DNA of 64,000 nt, taken from positions 1,736,001-1,800,000 of the forward strand of contig NZ_CP151642.1 in NCBI RefSeq assembly GCF_038397785.1. Reading direction: 5' to 3'. This DNA comes from Salinibacterium sp. TMP30. GTDB taxonomy: Bacteria > Actinomycetota > Actinomycetes > Actinomycetales > Microbacteriaceae. Shown here in pieces: positions 8,379 through 19,000 of this stretch; the stretch's first letter is position 1; each line of letters opens with the position of its first letter. Made by a program: the position numbers and the translations under genes. A model generated the notes under the pieces. It searched no databases. It was not told the origin of the DNA and saw only the letters and a list, made by a program, of their open reading frames with translations.

Positions 8379-10670
8379 CTATCGCTTAAACAGACTTGTG
8401 ACACTATAACCACCGAGCGATCGCAGCGATATTTTGGTCCTGAACCGCGCCCAGCGCGACAGTCCAGTGTGGAGCTGATTTTCGAGATCGGTAACGTTCG
8501 TCCAGAACGCCTCTACCTCGTCTGACTTCGGATCAGCTCCGGAGAAAATTGCGCGGTCCGCATGCACTGCGAGATCATGTGCCGCGGGTTCTTGTACAAC
8601 CGCAGCAACCTCCGTTCGGGTTCCTGACAGTGGCGGCGAGTAGCCGTGGTCAAGTAGCGAGTCCTCAAATTCTTGCCAACCGCCGCTGATCTGCTCCACG
8701 GTGGAGTTGGCACGCCGACGCAGTAGTCGACGTCGCACTTTCGCGGCAATAATTAACAAGAACGGCGCGGCAAGCACGAGAATCACGAGCAGGGTCCAGC
8801 CGACGGTTCGCAGAGCAGCAAGAATCGCTTGGAGTACGGGGTCGAGACCAGGCTGAAGTGCTTGCTCGCTGTCCGGGTTTGACTGTCGATTGAGCGTGTC
8901 TGACTCGATCTCGGGCGGTTGCACGATGGTTTGTGGGCGCGCAACCTGTGCGGTGTCGTTCGGATCCTCATCCGGAATTTCCCGCAGCGGCGGATTCGGG
9001 TCAAGAGTCACCCACCCGTACTGTGCCGTATTGACTTCAATCCAGGCAGTGACATCACTGCCACGAATTTGTTGGTCTGACGTCACAAATCCGAGAACAA
9101 CGCGGCTGGGAAAACCGAGCTCGTTCGCCATAATGGATGCTGCTACGGCGTATTGCTCTCCGTCGCCAATCATCCGTGGCTCGGTAAAGAGCTCAGCAAT
9201 ACGATCCGCTGAGTGACCGGATCTGCTTGGCGGCTCATCTACCCCCACACCATGGCTGATGTAGCCGTCGGCGGCGAGTCCTCTGAGCATTGCGGCAAGA
9301 CGCTCCCCCGGTTCCGTCACACCGCGCACATACTGGTCCAGTTTTTCGGTGAGCTCATCAGGGGATACACCGATGGGAGGAACTTCGGCTGTTCCTGGCA
9401 TGAGCGACGAAATTTCGTCGGCACCAGGTTGAACAGGAAGCACACCCTCGAAGGTGTAGCTGTCGCCGCTTTGTAGTCGTTCCGTCACAGCAGCCGTGCC
9501 CGATACTTTGTTGTAGTAGAACGAGTCGTTGAGTTCTGATGCTCGGGATCCCTCGAAGTCCACTTCTTCAAACAGCCCAACTGTTGGTACCCACACACCC
9601 GTGTAGTTCGCGATCGTGATACTCATCGCGACGGGGCTGCCATCAACGTCTGACTGGTCGAAACGAGACGGAACACGAGCGAATGATCCGGATGCGTTAG
9701 TAACACGACCGCTGCCTACCGCGTAGACGACACCGTCGTAACTGTCGAGAGTTGCAAGCCTGACGCTCGTTCCTAGCGGAACACCGGAAACCTCGAACAG
9801 TACGGAGTTCGCCGTTGCTGGTTGCCAGTAGCGCCGAAACCCGGAGAGGGGACTCACATAATCTCGCGGATCAAACGGCTCAACTATGGAAGTGCGCAGA
9901 ACAGAGCGGTCGTTCTTCGGCGGAAGTGCGTTTGCCATACTGACAGCCGCGCTTGCAGCAATCGAGAGAATAATGATCGCGCTAATGACCGTGCGGGCTC
10001 CAGCAAACCCAAATTCACGCTTGCGTCGAGCCATGCCCGGCGTGTCGGTTGCCGCCTCGAGGGCGTTGACTGTGTCACGGCGGCGGCGCCAGCGAAGCCA
10101 TACCAGCGTCAGCGCAATAGCAACCAGAAGGGTGATCGCAAGGGTCACCGGCCGATCAGGGTAGGTAGGGCCAAACGCTACTGCGACGAGGAACACGATA
10201 ACCGGGGGAATCACCGCGAGCTCCGCTGACTTTGTGCGGAAAGCAATGCTCAGGGAGGCGACCGTGGCACCTAGTACGAGCACTAAGGCGGGCACGAGGA
10301 GAGCCTGATAGCTGCCAACAGGTAAGGAAATGGTGAGAAGTTGCTTCCATCCCAACGCGACGCCAAAAACGAGATCGAGAAGTCCAGCCAGTGTGGGGAG
10401 GACCGAATACTGGGTTTCTGAAGGAACGGCAATCGGCACTCCGATCACGAGAAAGGCAATGAACGTGGCGAGAGTCGTGGTCACGAACGACCACTTTCGC
10501 CACAGCGCAACAAGAGCCACCACAGTTCCGGCAATCACGCTCACCGTAACGAGAGTGATCAGCGCCGGGCTTCGATAGATCGGCCACAGTGCTGCGGATG
10601 CGAGCGAGATTGCGAGCCAGAGCAGTGCCGTGGTGACAACCACGAATGTGCGGGAGACGGTGCGAGTCAT
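8379..10670 (-). CDS. TgpA-like membrane protein with degenerate transglutaminase domain
   Basis: A 763-residue integral membrane protein. The first ~230 residues hold six or so hydrophobic helices, then an extracytoplasmic region with a transglutaminase-core fold (about 480-565), a helix near 655-685, and a cytoplasmic tail. It fits the DUF3488/TgpA family that accompanies MoxR and DUF58 genes. The catalytic Cys position is Gly504 (GDGEQYAV), the His position is Thr541 (VTAWIEV), and only the Asp (Asp557, TLDPN) remains. It is therefore probably not an active protease or transglutaminase. Its ATG overlaps the DUF58 stop (ATGA), indicating translational coupling. Confidence 0.85.
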   Translation of the reverse strand: MTRTVSRTFVVVTTALLWLAISLASAALWPIYRSPALITLVTVSVIAGTVVALVALWRKWSFVTTTLATFIAFLVIGVPIAVPSETQYSVLPTLAGLLDLVFGVALGWKQLLTISLPVGSYQALLVPALVLVLGATVASLSIAFRTKSAELAVIPPVIVFLVAVAFGPTYPDRPVTLAITLLVAIALTLVWLRWRRRRDTVNALEAATDTPGMARRKREFGFAGARTVISAIIILSIAASAAVSMANALPPKNDRSVLRTSIVEPFDPRDYVSPLSGFRRYWQPATANSVLFEVSGVPLGTSVRLATLDSYDGVVYAVGSGRVTNASGSFARVPSRFDQSDVDGSPVAMSITIANYTGVWVPTVGLFEEVDFEGSRASELNDSFYYNKVSGTAAVTERLQSGDSYTFEGVLPVQPGADEISSLMPGTAEVPPIGVSPDELTEKLDQYVRGVTEPGERLAAMLRGLAADGYISHGVGVDEPPSRSGHSADRIAELFTEPRMIGDGEQYAVAASIMANELGFPSRVVLGFVTSDQQIRGSDVTAWIEVNTAQYGWVTLDPNPPLREIPDEDPNDTAQVARPQTIVQPPEIESDTLNRQSNPDSEQALQPGLDPVLQAILAALRTVGWTLLVILVLAAPFLLIIAAKVRRRLLRRRANSTVEQISGGWQEFEDSLLDHGYSPPLSGTRTEVAAVVQEPAAHDLAVHADRAIFSGADPKSDEVEAFWTNVTDLENQLHTGLSRWARFRTKISLRSLGGYSVTSLFKR

Positions 10671-12100
10671 CCTGCCGCCGATCGCGCGAGCGCCCGCTTG
10701 AGGTCCTCAAGGTAGCCGATTGTCAGCACACTCAGTCCGGCAACTCGGCGCAAGCCGGGGACTGTTTCTGGGTCGCAGACGATTGCAACCACTTCCACAT
10801 TTGCGGCAAACTTTGTCGACGCTGCACGCAGCTGTTGAGAGGTCACAGTGGAACCGCAAATGAGGAACGCGACCGACACTCCATTGGTCTGTTCGGAGGT
10901 GACGCGCGCCACGTCGACGAGGCGCAGTGCGGTTTCTGCACTCTGCACTCGTGTGAGGTCGTCGAGCAGCCGCATCCCGGTCAAGGTCGATAGTGCTCGC
11001 ACAGCAAAGATCTTGCGCTTGGCGAATTGCGGAGTTTGCTCACTCGCTACGACTGTCACGGTGCGAGCATCCCTAATAGCTTGGGCACCGAGCGACCCAG
11101 CAACGCTAACGGCCATCTCAAATTCGTATTCGCTCGCGTAGTCTGCGGTAGCCAAGCTCAAGGCGATCACTAAGTGACTGCGGCGCGTTTCTTCGAACTG
11201 ACGCACCATATACCGACCGGTGCGTGCGGTTGTTTTCCAATGGATGTTTCGGCGTTCATCGCCTGGCAGATACTCGCGCAGCGCGTGAAACGAGATGTCG
11301 TTATTTGTGAGATCTTTCGTCGGGTTTCCCTCAAGGTCCCGGATCAGACCGGTGCTGACGCTCGGGATGCTGATGGTGCGTGGGTGCACGAATACTTCTG
11401 CAGATTCTGTCCACACCAGTTCGCGGCGCACGAGACCAACCGGGTCGGCCCGCACGGTGCGTACTGGCCCAACGCGGATCACCCCGCGACGATGGCTCGG
11501 GATGGGGAATTCATGGGTGGCAGAACCGCCCGGCCGGATGCTCGGTAGCACTGCCTCGGCAAACGTTGCAGCAACCGGGATTTCGGCCACGACTCCCAGG
11601 CTGCGTCGCCGACCACCGTTGACGCCGCGCACTTCGCCACTCGCCGGTTCGCCTACGACGACGCGCCGCCGCTCAACGTGAAGACTGATCGCCAACTGGC
11701 TGCGACCAAAAAGGTAGATTGCGGCCATTAGCGCGACCGCGATACAGGCGTAGCCAACGACAACCAGTTCAAGCCACGCAAGCGAGTATCCGGCGATTAG
11801 GGTGGTGGGGATCAGAGCCAGCACGACCCACCCAAGGGGTGTCACGACTGACGTGATCCGCGTGACGTAGCGCGAGACTGCGCTGCGCGCGACGACAACA
11901 AAGCGCACAATGGTGACGATGAGGTCTGCAAGAAATCCGGTGCGGTAGCCAACGATCCGCGTTCGGGCGTTATCGAGGCCGCGGACGCTCGTCGGAAACT
12001 CTGCGTCTGAGCGCGCTCGTTCGCCGCTCGGGTCTAGGTGTTCCGCTGCGGGTTGTCGAGGTGGCTCGCGTTTAGCCGGGCGCTTCAGAAGCGAACTCAC
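10667..12100 (-). CDS. DUF58 domain protein
   Basis: A 477-residue protein with a disordered, charged N-terminus, two adjacent transmembrane helices at about 88-132, and a cytoplasmic DUF58/vWA-like domain. The family signature REYLPGDERRNIHWKTTART lies at 275-294. DUF58 proteins are typical partners of MoxR ATPases; the biochemical role is not established. The start overlaps the moxR stop and the end overlaps the TgpA-like start, both by ATGA, so the three are a tightly coupled unit. Confidence 0.92.
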   Translation of the reverse strand: MSSLLKRPAKREPPRQPAAEHLDPSGERARSDAEFPTSVRGLDNARTRIVGYRTGFLADLIVTIVRFVVVARSAVSRYVTRITSVVTPLGWVVLALIPTTLIAGYSLAWLELVVVGYACIAVALMAAIYLFGRSQLAISLHVERRRVVVGEPASGEVRGVNGGRRRSLGVVAEIPVAATFAEAVLPSIRPGGSATHEFPIPSHRRGVIRVGPVRTVRADPVGLVRRELVWTESAEVFVHPRTISIPSVSTGLIRDLEGNPTKDLTNNDISFHALREYLPGDERRNIHWKTTARTGRYMVRQFEETRRSHLVIALSLATADYASEYEFEMAVSVAGSLGAQAIRDARTVTVVASEQTPQFAKRKIFAVRALSTLTGMRLLDDLTRVQSAETALRLVDVARVTSEQTNGVSVAFLICGSTVTSQQLRAASTKFAANVEVVAIVCDPETVPGLRRVAGLSVLTIGYLEDLKRALARSAAG

Positions 12101-13068
12101 ACGGCTTGCCGTTCCGTGGGTGGAGGATTCTCGATCAGAATCTGGGCGATAACGCTCGATGCAGTCACACCGTCAAACTCAGCTTCAGCATCGATCACCA
12201 GTCGGTGTGCGAGCACTGGCTCGGCAAGGGCCTTCACATCGTCAGGCACTACGTAGTGTCGACCGTTGGATGCTGCCAAGGTTTTGGCGGCGCGCATAAG
12301 GGCAAGAGCTCCACGAACACTTACTCCTAGTCGAACCTCAGTCGCGCTCCGGGTTGCTTCGACCAGGCGACTCACGTAGTCCTTGATCGTGGGATCCACG
12401 TGAACGGTGCGAGCAAGCTGTGCCATCTCTACAACGAGTTCCGCACTGACGACCGAGTCAATCTTGACCGAGTGCGCCGCGACGCCCGCACCATCAAGAA
12501 TGCGCAGTGTGGATGCGCGATCCGGGTAGCCGATGGATGCTTTCATAAGAAAGCGGTCTAGCTGTGCTTCGGGCAGGCGATAGGTTCCAGCTTGCTCGAT
12601 GGGATTCTGCGTGGCGATCACCATGAAAGGTGCGCCAACAGGATGGGAGATGCCGTCGACGGTGACTTGCCCTTCTTCCATTACTTCGAGCAATGCGGCT
12701 TGGGTTTTGGGGCTCGCGCGGTTGATCTCATCGGCGAGCACAATGTTGGCAAAAATCGGTCCGGGATGAAACTCAAACTCGTTATCTCGCTGGTCATAGA
12801 TGCTCACGCCGGTGATGTCACCCGGAAGCAAGTCAGGCGTGAACTGAATGCGGTTGGTCGTTCCTGAGACGCTTTGCGCAATAGCGCGAGCGAATGACGT
12901 CTTTCCCGTTCCGGGGTAGTCCTCAAGCAAAAGATGGCCTTCGCTCAGCAGCGCAGTGAACCCGAGGCGCACGACGAACGTTTTTCCGAGCAGTATTTGC
13001 TCGACATTGGTGACGAGCCTGTTGAAGCTTTCGGCGAACCATGCGGCTTCATCGGGAGTCATGGTCAT
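12097..13068 (-). CDS. MoxR-family AAA+ ATPase
   Basis: A 323-residue cytoplasmic AAA+ ATPase with Walker A EDYPGTGKT at 49-57, Walker B VLADE at 110-114 and the sensor-type ATQNP motif. MoxR proteins act as chaperones that mature or remodel partner complexes, usually together with a DUF58/vWA protein such as the next gene. GAGG lies 8 nt before the ATG. A second ATG two codons later is an alternative. It follows the giant surface protein by 9 nt. Confidence 0.95.
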   Translation of the reverse strand: MTMTPDEAAWFAESFNRLVTNVEQILLGKTFVVRLGFTALLSEGHLLLEDYPGTGKTSFARAIAQSVSGTTNRIQFTPDLLPGDITGVSIYDQRDNEFEFHPGPIFANIVLADEINRASPKTQAALLEVMEEGQVTVDGISHPVGAPFMVIATQNPIEQAGTYRLPEAQLDRFLMKASIGYPDRASTLRILDGAGVAAHSVKIDSVVSAELVVEMAQLARTVHVDPTIKDYVSRLVEATRSATEVRLGVSVRGALALMRAAKTLAASNGRHYVVPDDVKALAEPVLAHRLVIDAEAEFDGVTASSVIAQILIENPPPTERQAV

Positions 13069-13077
13069 AGCGAACCT

Positions 13078-16000
13078 CTAGTCATAATCGAATCCGTTGT
13101 ACGTTCTGTCGTAAGTTTGCCCGCCGTTGGCGATCACACGTACAACGAGGGTCGGGGTGTCCGTAAGGGCGGCGTCGGCATGACAGCTACCGCCCGGCGT
13201 ACTGGCGTCAGCTATTTGCCACGGGCCAAGAGCCGTCGCGCCTCCACAGCGGTAGTTCACTGCCTCGTAGGTTCCTGTGGGCCAGTCGAGCCACTCAAAG
13301 GTTCCGCTCTGGTTGAGGAGGTCGCCGTCTGTAGTAAACGTCAGGGTGCCTACGGATGGGTTCACGGGAACTCCCAGCGCGAACGGTGCTGACCAGCTGG
13401 GTTGGCAGATGGGGCCGGAACCATAGCTTCGGCAGGCACGCACCTCGACCGAAATGTACTTTCCGTATTGTTGGCCGCCATCTGCGGTCAGAAACGAGCC
13501 AAGCGCAACAGGACCGAAAATTGTTCCGGGAACACTGCCACCACTCAACCGGTAGTAGAGGGTGTAGTCGCTGGTGAGCGGTTCACTGCCCATCATCCCG
13601 CCGTTGACCGTGAAGTCGAATCGGTTGCCATTCGGCACGGGTCCGGCGGTGTTGAGCGCGGTGACGACAGCTGGCGGGGTGTGTGCGATTACCGTTGGCG
13701 AAGCGGTGCACCCTTGACCATTGTTAGCGAAGACGAGCATCGTGTAGGTGCGGTTCGGCGACAAGCCCGAGAATGTCGTCGATGTTCCGCTTCCCACCGC
13801 TGATAGCGCCGCACCATGCCTTGTGATCGAACCGTTGGCGGCGCAGGTAGGAGCGGTGCCGGTGTATGCGGCGGCGGTGTACTCGGTGACTGGTCGGCCA
13901 TTCTCGTTGAATGCTCCCACCCACGTAAGCGCGACGGTGCTGTCGTTGACAACACTCGCTACCGGTGCGGTGAGCGCGATCGGCGGGCCAGCAGGAATCG
14001 CGCTGCGGGGCTCGCTGGTATTCCAGACCGAAAGCGCGGTGTATGCAGCGTTGCGGGGGCTCACCGTGTAGGCAACCGCGACGCCGTTGTCGAGCACCCA
14101 CGTGGATGGGGTTTCCCAGGTGCAGGTGGAGCTATCGCACTGAGTCAGCCCAAGCGAGGTCTCAAAACCGCCAACGACAACGCGATAGCGGTCTACGGGC
14201 GAACCACCGGTTGGCGTCGGCACTGCGTTCCAGGTGAGTCGCAGTCCGTGGTCGAGGGGGGCTGCGCTGAGCGCGGTCGGCGCAACCGGGATGATGTCGG
14301 ACCAGACCGCATCGGCCAACGTTACGGCGTCAGACTCCCCGATTGCGTTGATCGCAACGACTGTCACTTTGACTGCGTTGCTTGGCCCGTTTCCCGTCGT
14401 TGCGATTGCACATGTGGTGCCTGCGCACTCGGTCGTATTCACGACGACAGCGCCCGCTTTTGTTGTTACCCGGTACGAGCTAATTGCAGAGTTGTTCGCC
14501 GGCCCTGCGTTCCAGCGCATCATGATGGTTTTGTCTCCAAAGCCGCTCGGGCCGAGGTTCGACACCGGGTCGGGTCGATCCTGAACGGAAACGACGACGG
14601 TTCCCCAGACGTAACGACTCGCGTCATTGGTTGCATCCGCGACGCGATACTGAAGATTCACGTCACCCGGCACTGCCCCGGCCGAGACTGTGACGGTCAG
14701 CGTGCTGTTGTCATTACTGGGAACGATGGAGAGTCCAGCGGGGATTGTGCCTCCACCGAGTCCACGAATGTCGACTACGCGAAGCGGTGCACCCGGGAAT
14801 GGGTTAGTCGAGGCATCGTTGGCGAGAACATCGACGACGGTTGTCTGCCCGCGCTTCGCGATCGCGAGATCCGCAGCGGGGCTTGCAAGTGGTCGCGTGG
14901 AGGGAACCACGTTTAGTTCGATTCGGCCTGATTTGCCTTCGGAGAGATCATCACGCACCCCGAGTGAGAGTGAAGTTCGGGTTCCCTTCACCGCGTTGGT
15001 GTTGGCCCGAAGAGTCAACGCCGTGCCATCGAGCGAGTACGTGAAACCTTCTGGCAGCGGGCTGAGCACTGAGTACGCGAGCTCATCGAGGTCATCAGGG
15101 TACGGGTAGTTGGTCAGCTTGAGGAGATCGATCTCTTTCTCCTGGCCGGGCTCAAAGTCGATCACCGCACCGCCGAACACGGGTGCTTGGTTGTCACGCG
15201 GAAGCACATCGATCGACAGCACAAGAATTGCCGTGCGCCCGTCGGGGTCTGTCGCCGACGTACCATCTGTTACTTCAAACGAAATGGATGCCGGCCCGAA
15301 ATACTTTTCGGCAGACGTGTAAACCAACGTGTCTTCGTCACGCACGAGGTCAGCACCATCACTGTGCGTAGCCAGTACAGTGCTTGAGTCCGTTAGGCGA
15401 ACCGGCTTATCTCCGACAGCGATGATGTAGTCGTTGAGGTCGATAACAAGAGTGCTCTCGCTATTGACAGTGAGTTTCTGCGCACGGCGATCGATCTGCG
15501 GCAATGCATCGTTGTAGCCGGGCACTCTGATAAAGGCGTAGCTGAATGCAGTGGGGTCGACCGGGTTCGTTACACGGAACGGGATGATCTGCCCCACATC
15601 CTCGACCGACACTTCGATCTTTTTGTCTGCGGTCACACGCGCAACGTCTCCGAACCCGGTATAGATCGCCAAGGAGAGCGTGCGCGGGTCACCGTCGGCG
15701 AAGAACACGTCGGCAAGAACATCGACGGTTACTCGGTTGCGATCGAGTACGTCTGAGAGAGTCAGCACGCTGTCCGTCACCACCGGGTACGCAGGCTTGG
15801 CGTCAGGGTCTACGGTTACGCGGATAAAGTTCTGGCTCGAGCCACCGGTTTCGTTTTCGATCACATAGATGATTCCGTAATCACCGGGGACGGCTGGCGG
15901 CGTCACGTTGACCACATCGCCATCGATTTCTGCGAGGGTAGTCGGATCGTTGGGTTCAACGGAAACAACGGACAGTGGGCTTCCGTCAGGGTCAGAGTCA

Positions 16001-19000
16001 TTGGCAAGCACCTGCACTGACACCGTGATTCCCGGCTTCACGGTCACTTCGTCGATGATCGCAACCGGGTTTCGAGCACCATCAATTCGAGGGCTGATCC
16101 CAATGTTGATTTCACCGTTCGCTCGCGCACCCAGAGAATCAATCAGCGTGTAGCTAAAGGTGTCTGTTCCGGCCGAGTACTCTCCAGCCTGATACACGAA
16201 GGTGTTGGAGTCGACGTCAACGACAGCGCCCTTGCCAGGGTTGGTCGCTTGACCAAGAAGTTGTACCGAGTCACCATCCGGGTCTGCTGACGTCAAGGGG
16301 ATTTGCACCCGCACGGTGTCGCCGGCAAGCACACGAGCGGTCACTGTCGGCGGTACCGGTGGGTTGTTACTTGCAGGATCGAGCTCGCGCACCGCAATGC
16401 GCACGATCGCGGTCGCTGACTGACCATCGGGACCTGCGACTTGATATGCCGCGGTGAAGTTACCCGTGCGGTCAGGCGCGAGATAGCGCAGCACCTCGCC
16501 CGAGGCAAACAATAGTCCCGAGTCTTCTGGCAGATCCTGTGCCAGCTGGGGAACGAGCGTCAGTTCAAGACCATCGGGGTGCTCGTCGTTCTGAAGCACG
16601 CGGATGTCGACAGCTTGCCCGACGCGGACCGTCACCGAGTCATCGTTCGCGATCGGCGCCTGCAGCCGGGACGGAGCCGGAATTTCGACAACAGTGATCA
16701 CGCCGACCGCATCCGCAAGTCCATTGCTGATTCGGTAGTTGAAGCTCACAGGACCGTCATCGAGCGGAGCTTCGAGGCTCACTCGAACGAGTCGCTGCTC
16801 CAAGATTTCGGCACGAACTCCGGACCCTTGGCGCAAGTTCATGATTTCAGTAACGAGCAGAACGCCGCCGGCCGGATCGACGTCAGTGCCGGCGACATCG
16901 ATTCGTTCGTTCTGAAGTGTCTGCACAAAGATCGTCTTGGGCACCGTGATCGGCGACGTGTTTGCATCTGGCGGCGCAACGACATCAATGCGCACGATTG
17001 CCGTGTGGGTCAGGTTGCCATCCGTTACGACGTATTCGAGGTTGTGGCTGCGAATCTCGTCACTCGTGAATCGGAATGTTCCTGTCTCATAGCTCGGCAA
17101 GACCTGTGCGCCGGTCTTGGCGGGAACGCTATTGAGGCGGATGTTTCCGTTGCCGCCGCGAACATGGTCCAGTGGCGAGACAGTGACTTCCTTGCCCGCA
17201 TAGGCGAGCACAACGAAGGGATCAGCCTCGATCGGCACCTCCCCGGGAGGTTTGACCGAAACGGAGATGCTTCCCGAGCTTTCGCTCTCACCATCGGAGA
17301 CCACGAGGGTGACAATCTTGAGCTCGCCACCGGCACCGGAATCCGAGAAGACGACGTCGCCGCCTGGCTTGTAGCTCACGGCATCTGGTGCCGCGACCGA
17401 TGCGTTCGTCAAGTAGAAAGGGTCGCCGTCTGGGTCAACCCAGTCACCGAGAATCTGATCGGTGACGCGGCCACTCGTTTGCACAGTAAATTTTGTGGCG
17501 CGCATTTGCTGCGGTGGTGAGTTCTCTGACTCGGCACGAATCTCAACGACGACGTTCGCCGTTGCCGTACCTCCGCGGCCATCGCTCACCGTGTAGCCGA
17601 AGGTGACCTGACCACTCGCTCCCGGCTCGAGAGTGATTTGGATCTGCTGACGCTCATTGATGCGGTCGATTCGGCCGAAACTGGCATTGATTGTCGGCAA
17701 GGCTTCGACAACAAGAACGTCGCCGTTCGCGTCGTAGTCATTCAAGAGCACCGGCAGCACCGTTGAGCGGCCTGAACGTGCCCCGAACACATCGTCGACG
17801 GCGACCGGCGGTTGTTGCACTTTGTCGACCTCTGGTTCAAGATCGAGAAGATTCTGTTCGACTTCTGGTTTTTCTTCGTCAGTGGTGATGAGTTGGTTCC
17901 AGTTGTCAATAAGTTCACCGTCACCCTGCACCGCCCACGTGCGGCCAGTGAGCCGGTCATTGAGCACAGCTCGCGTGCCATTCACAGAATACGAAAGCTG
18001 CGCATTGGCTTCCATTTCGGCCAATCGAAGCATCACCCCATCACCAGCATCGGCCGGACACCGTCGCCAGTTCTCACCGCTCGTCCATGCGGCAAACTCG
18101 CAATCACCAATTCGCAGCGGAGGTGCTGCCAGGCCGGATTGGCCGGTCGCGAGCCCAACCGCCGCGGCACCGTTTAGGGGAACGCTCAGCACGCCAGCGC
18201 TATATCCGATCAGTACGCGCTCTCCCCCGGCAGAGGGGATCTGAAGCACTGGATTGTTGCCGCCATCGATGAGGCCGGTGAGGTCAACAGTTCTTCCCTC
18301 TATATGCAGCAGTTGAGCATCCGCGTCGAGGATTGCCCACTGGCCGGCAACCGAGGTGATGCTGAGTTCAGCGGTGGTGTCGAGATCGAGCGTGACGCTG
18401 GACTCAGCGGTGTCCGAGATTGCGGCGTTCACTCGGAACAACTGACTAGTTGATGGGGAGAACGCGAACAACAGCCCGTTTTCGTCGACGCTCACAATCG
18501 CGTCGGCACCCAGGCTCAGCGATGCAGCCGACTCAGCATCGAAGTTGAGGAAATCGTCGTAGGAGCGGATCCACACCTCGCCAGTGCCGTGCTCGAGCAC
18601 AACAACATTGTCGGCGGCGAAGTAGATCTCTGGTTGGTTCGGTGGCAGCGCGACACTTTCGGCGACCTCCGAAAGCGCAGGATCGACAACGTCGATCGCG
18701 CTTTCAGCCCGATCGAAGAGCAAGACGTTTTCGCCGTGCTGGACAACTTCAAGGTCAGCACTCTGGGCGTTCACCACGGAATTTATTTCGAGGACCTCAG
18801 TGCTCGCACGACCGATCGCCTGCTGCTGGTTGTTGGCCACCCACACTGCGCCATCGGCAAGGTCGACCCGCTGCGCGGTGTACCCCGTCGACACAACCGC
18901 GGCCGTCGCTATCATTGCGACGATCGCGGAGATACTCACCACGCCAACAACAGTTGATCGTCGCGCGCCGCGCCATCCCTTAGCCACAGCCACAACCACA

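Noticed and set aside
16579-17520. 313-codon open frame on the plus strand
   Set aside because: It lies antisense inside the giant Ig/FN3 gene, with no recognisable motif and no separate promoter or ribosome-binding site.
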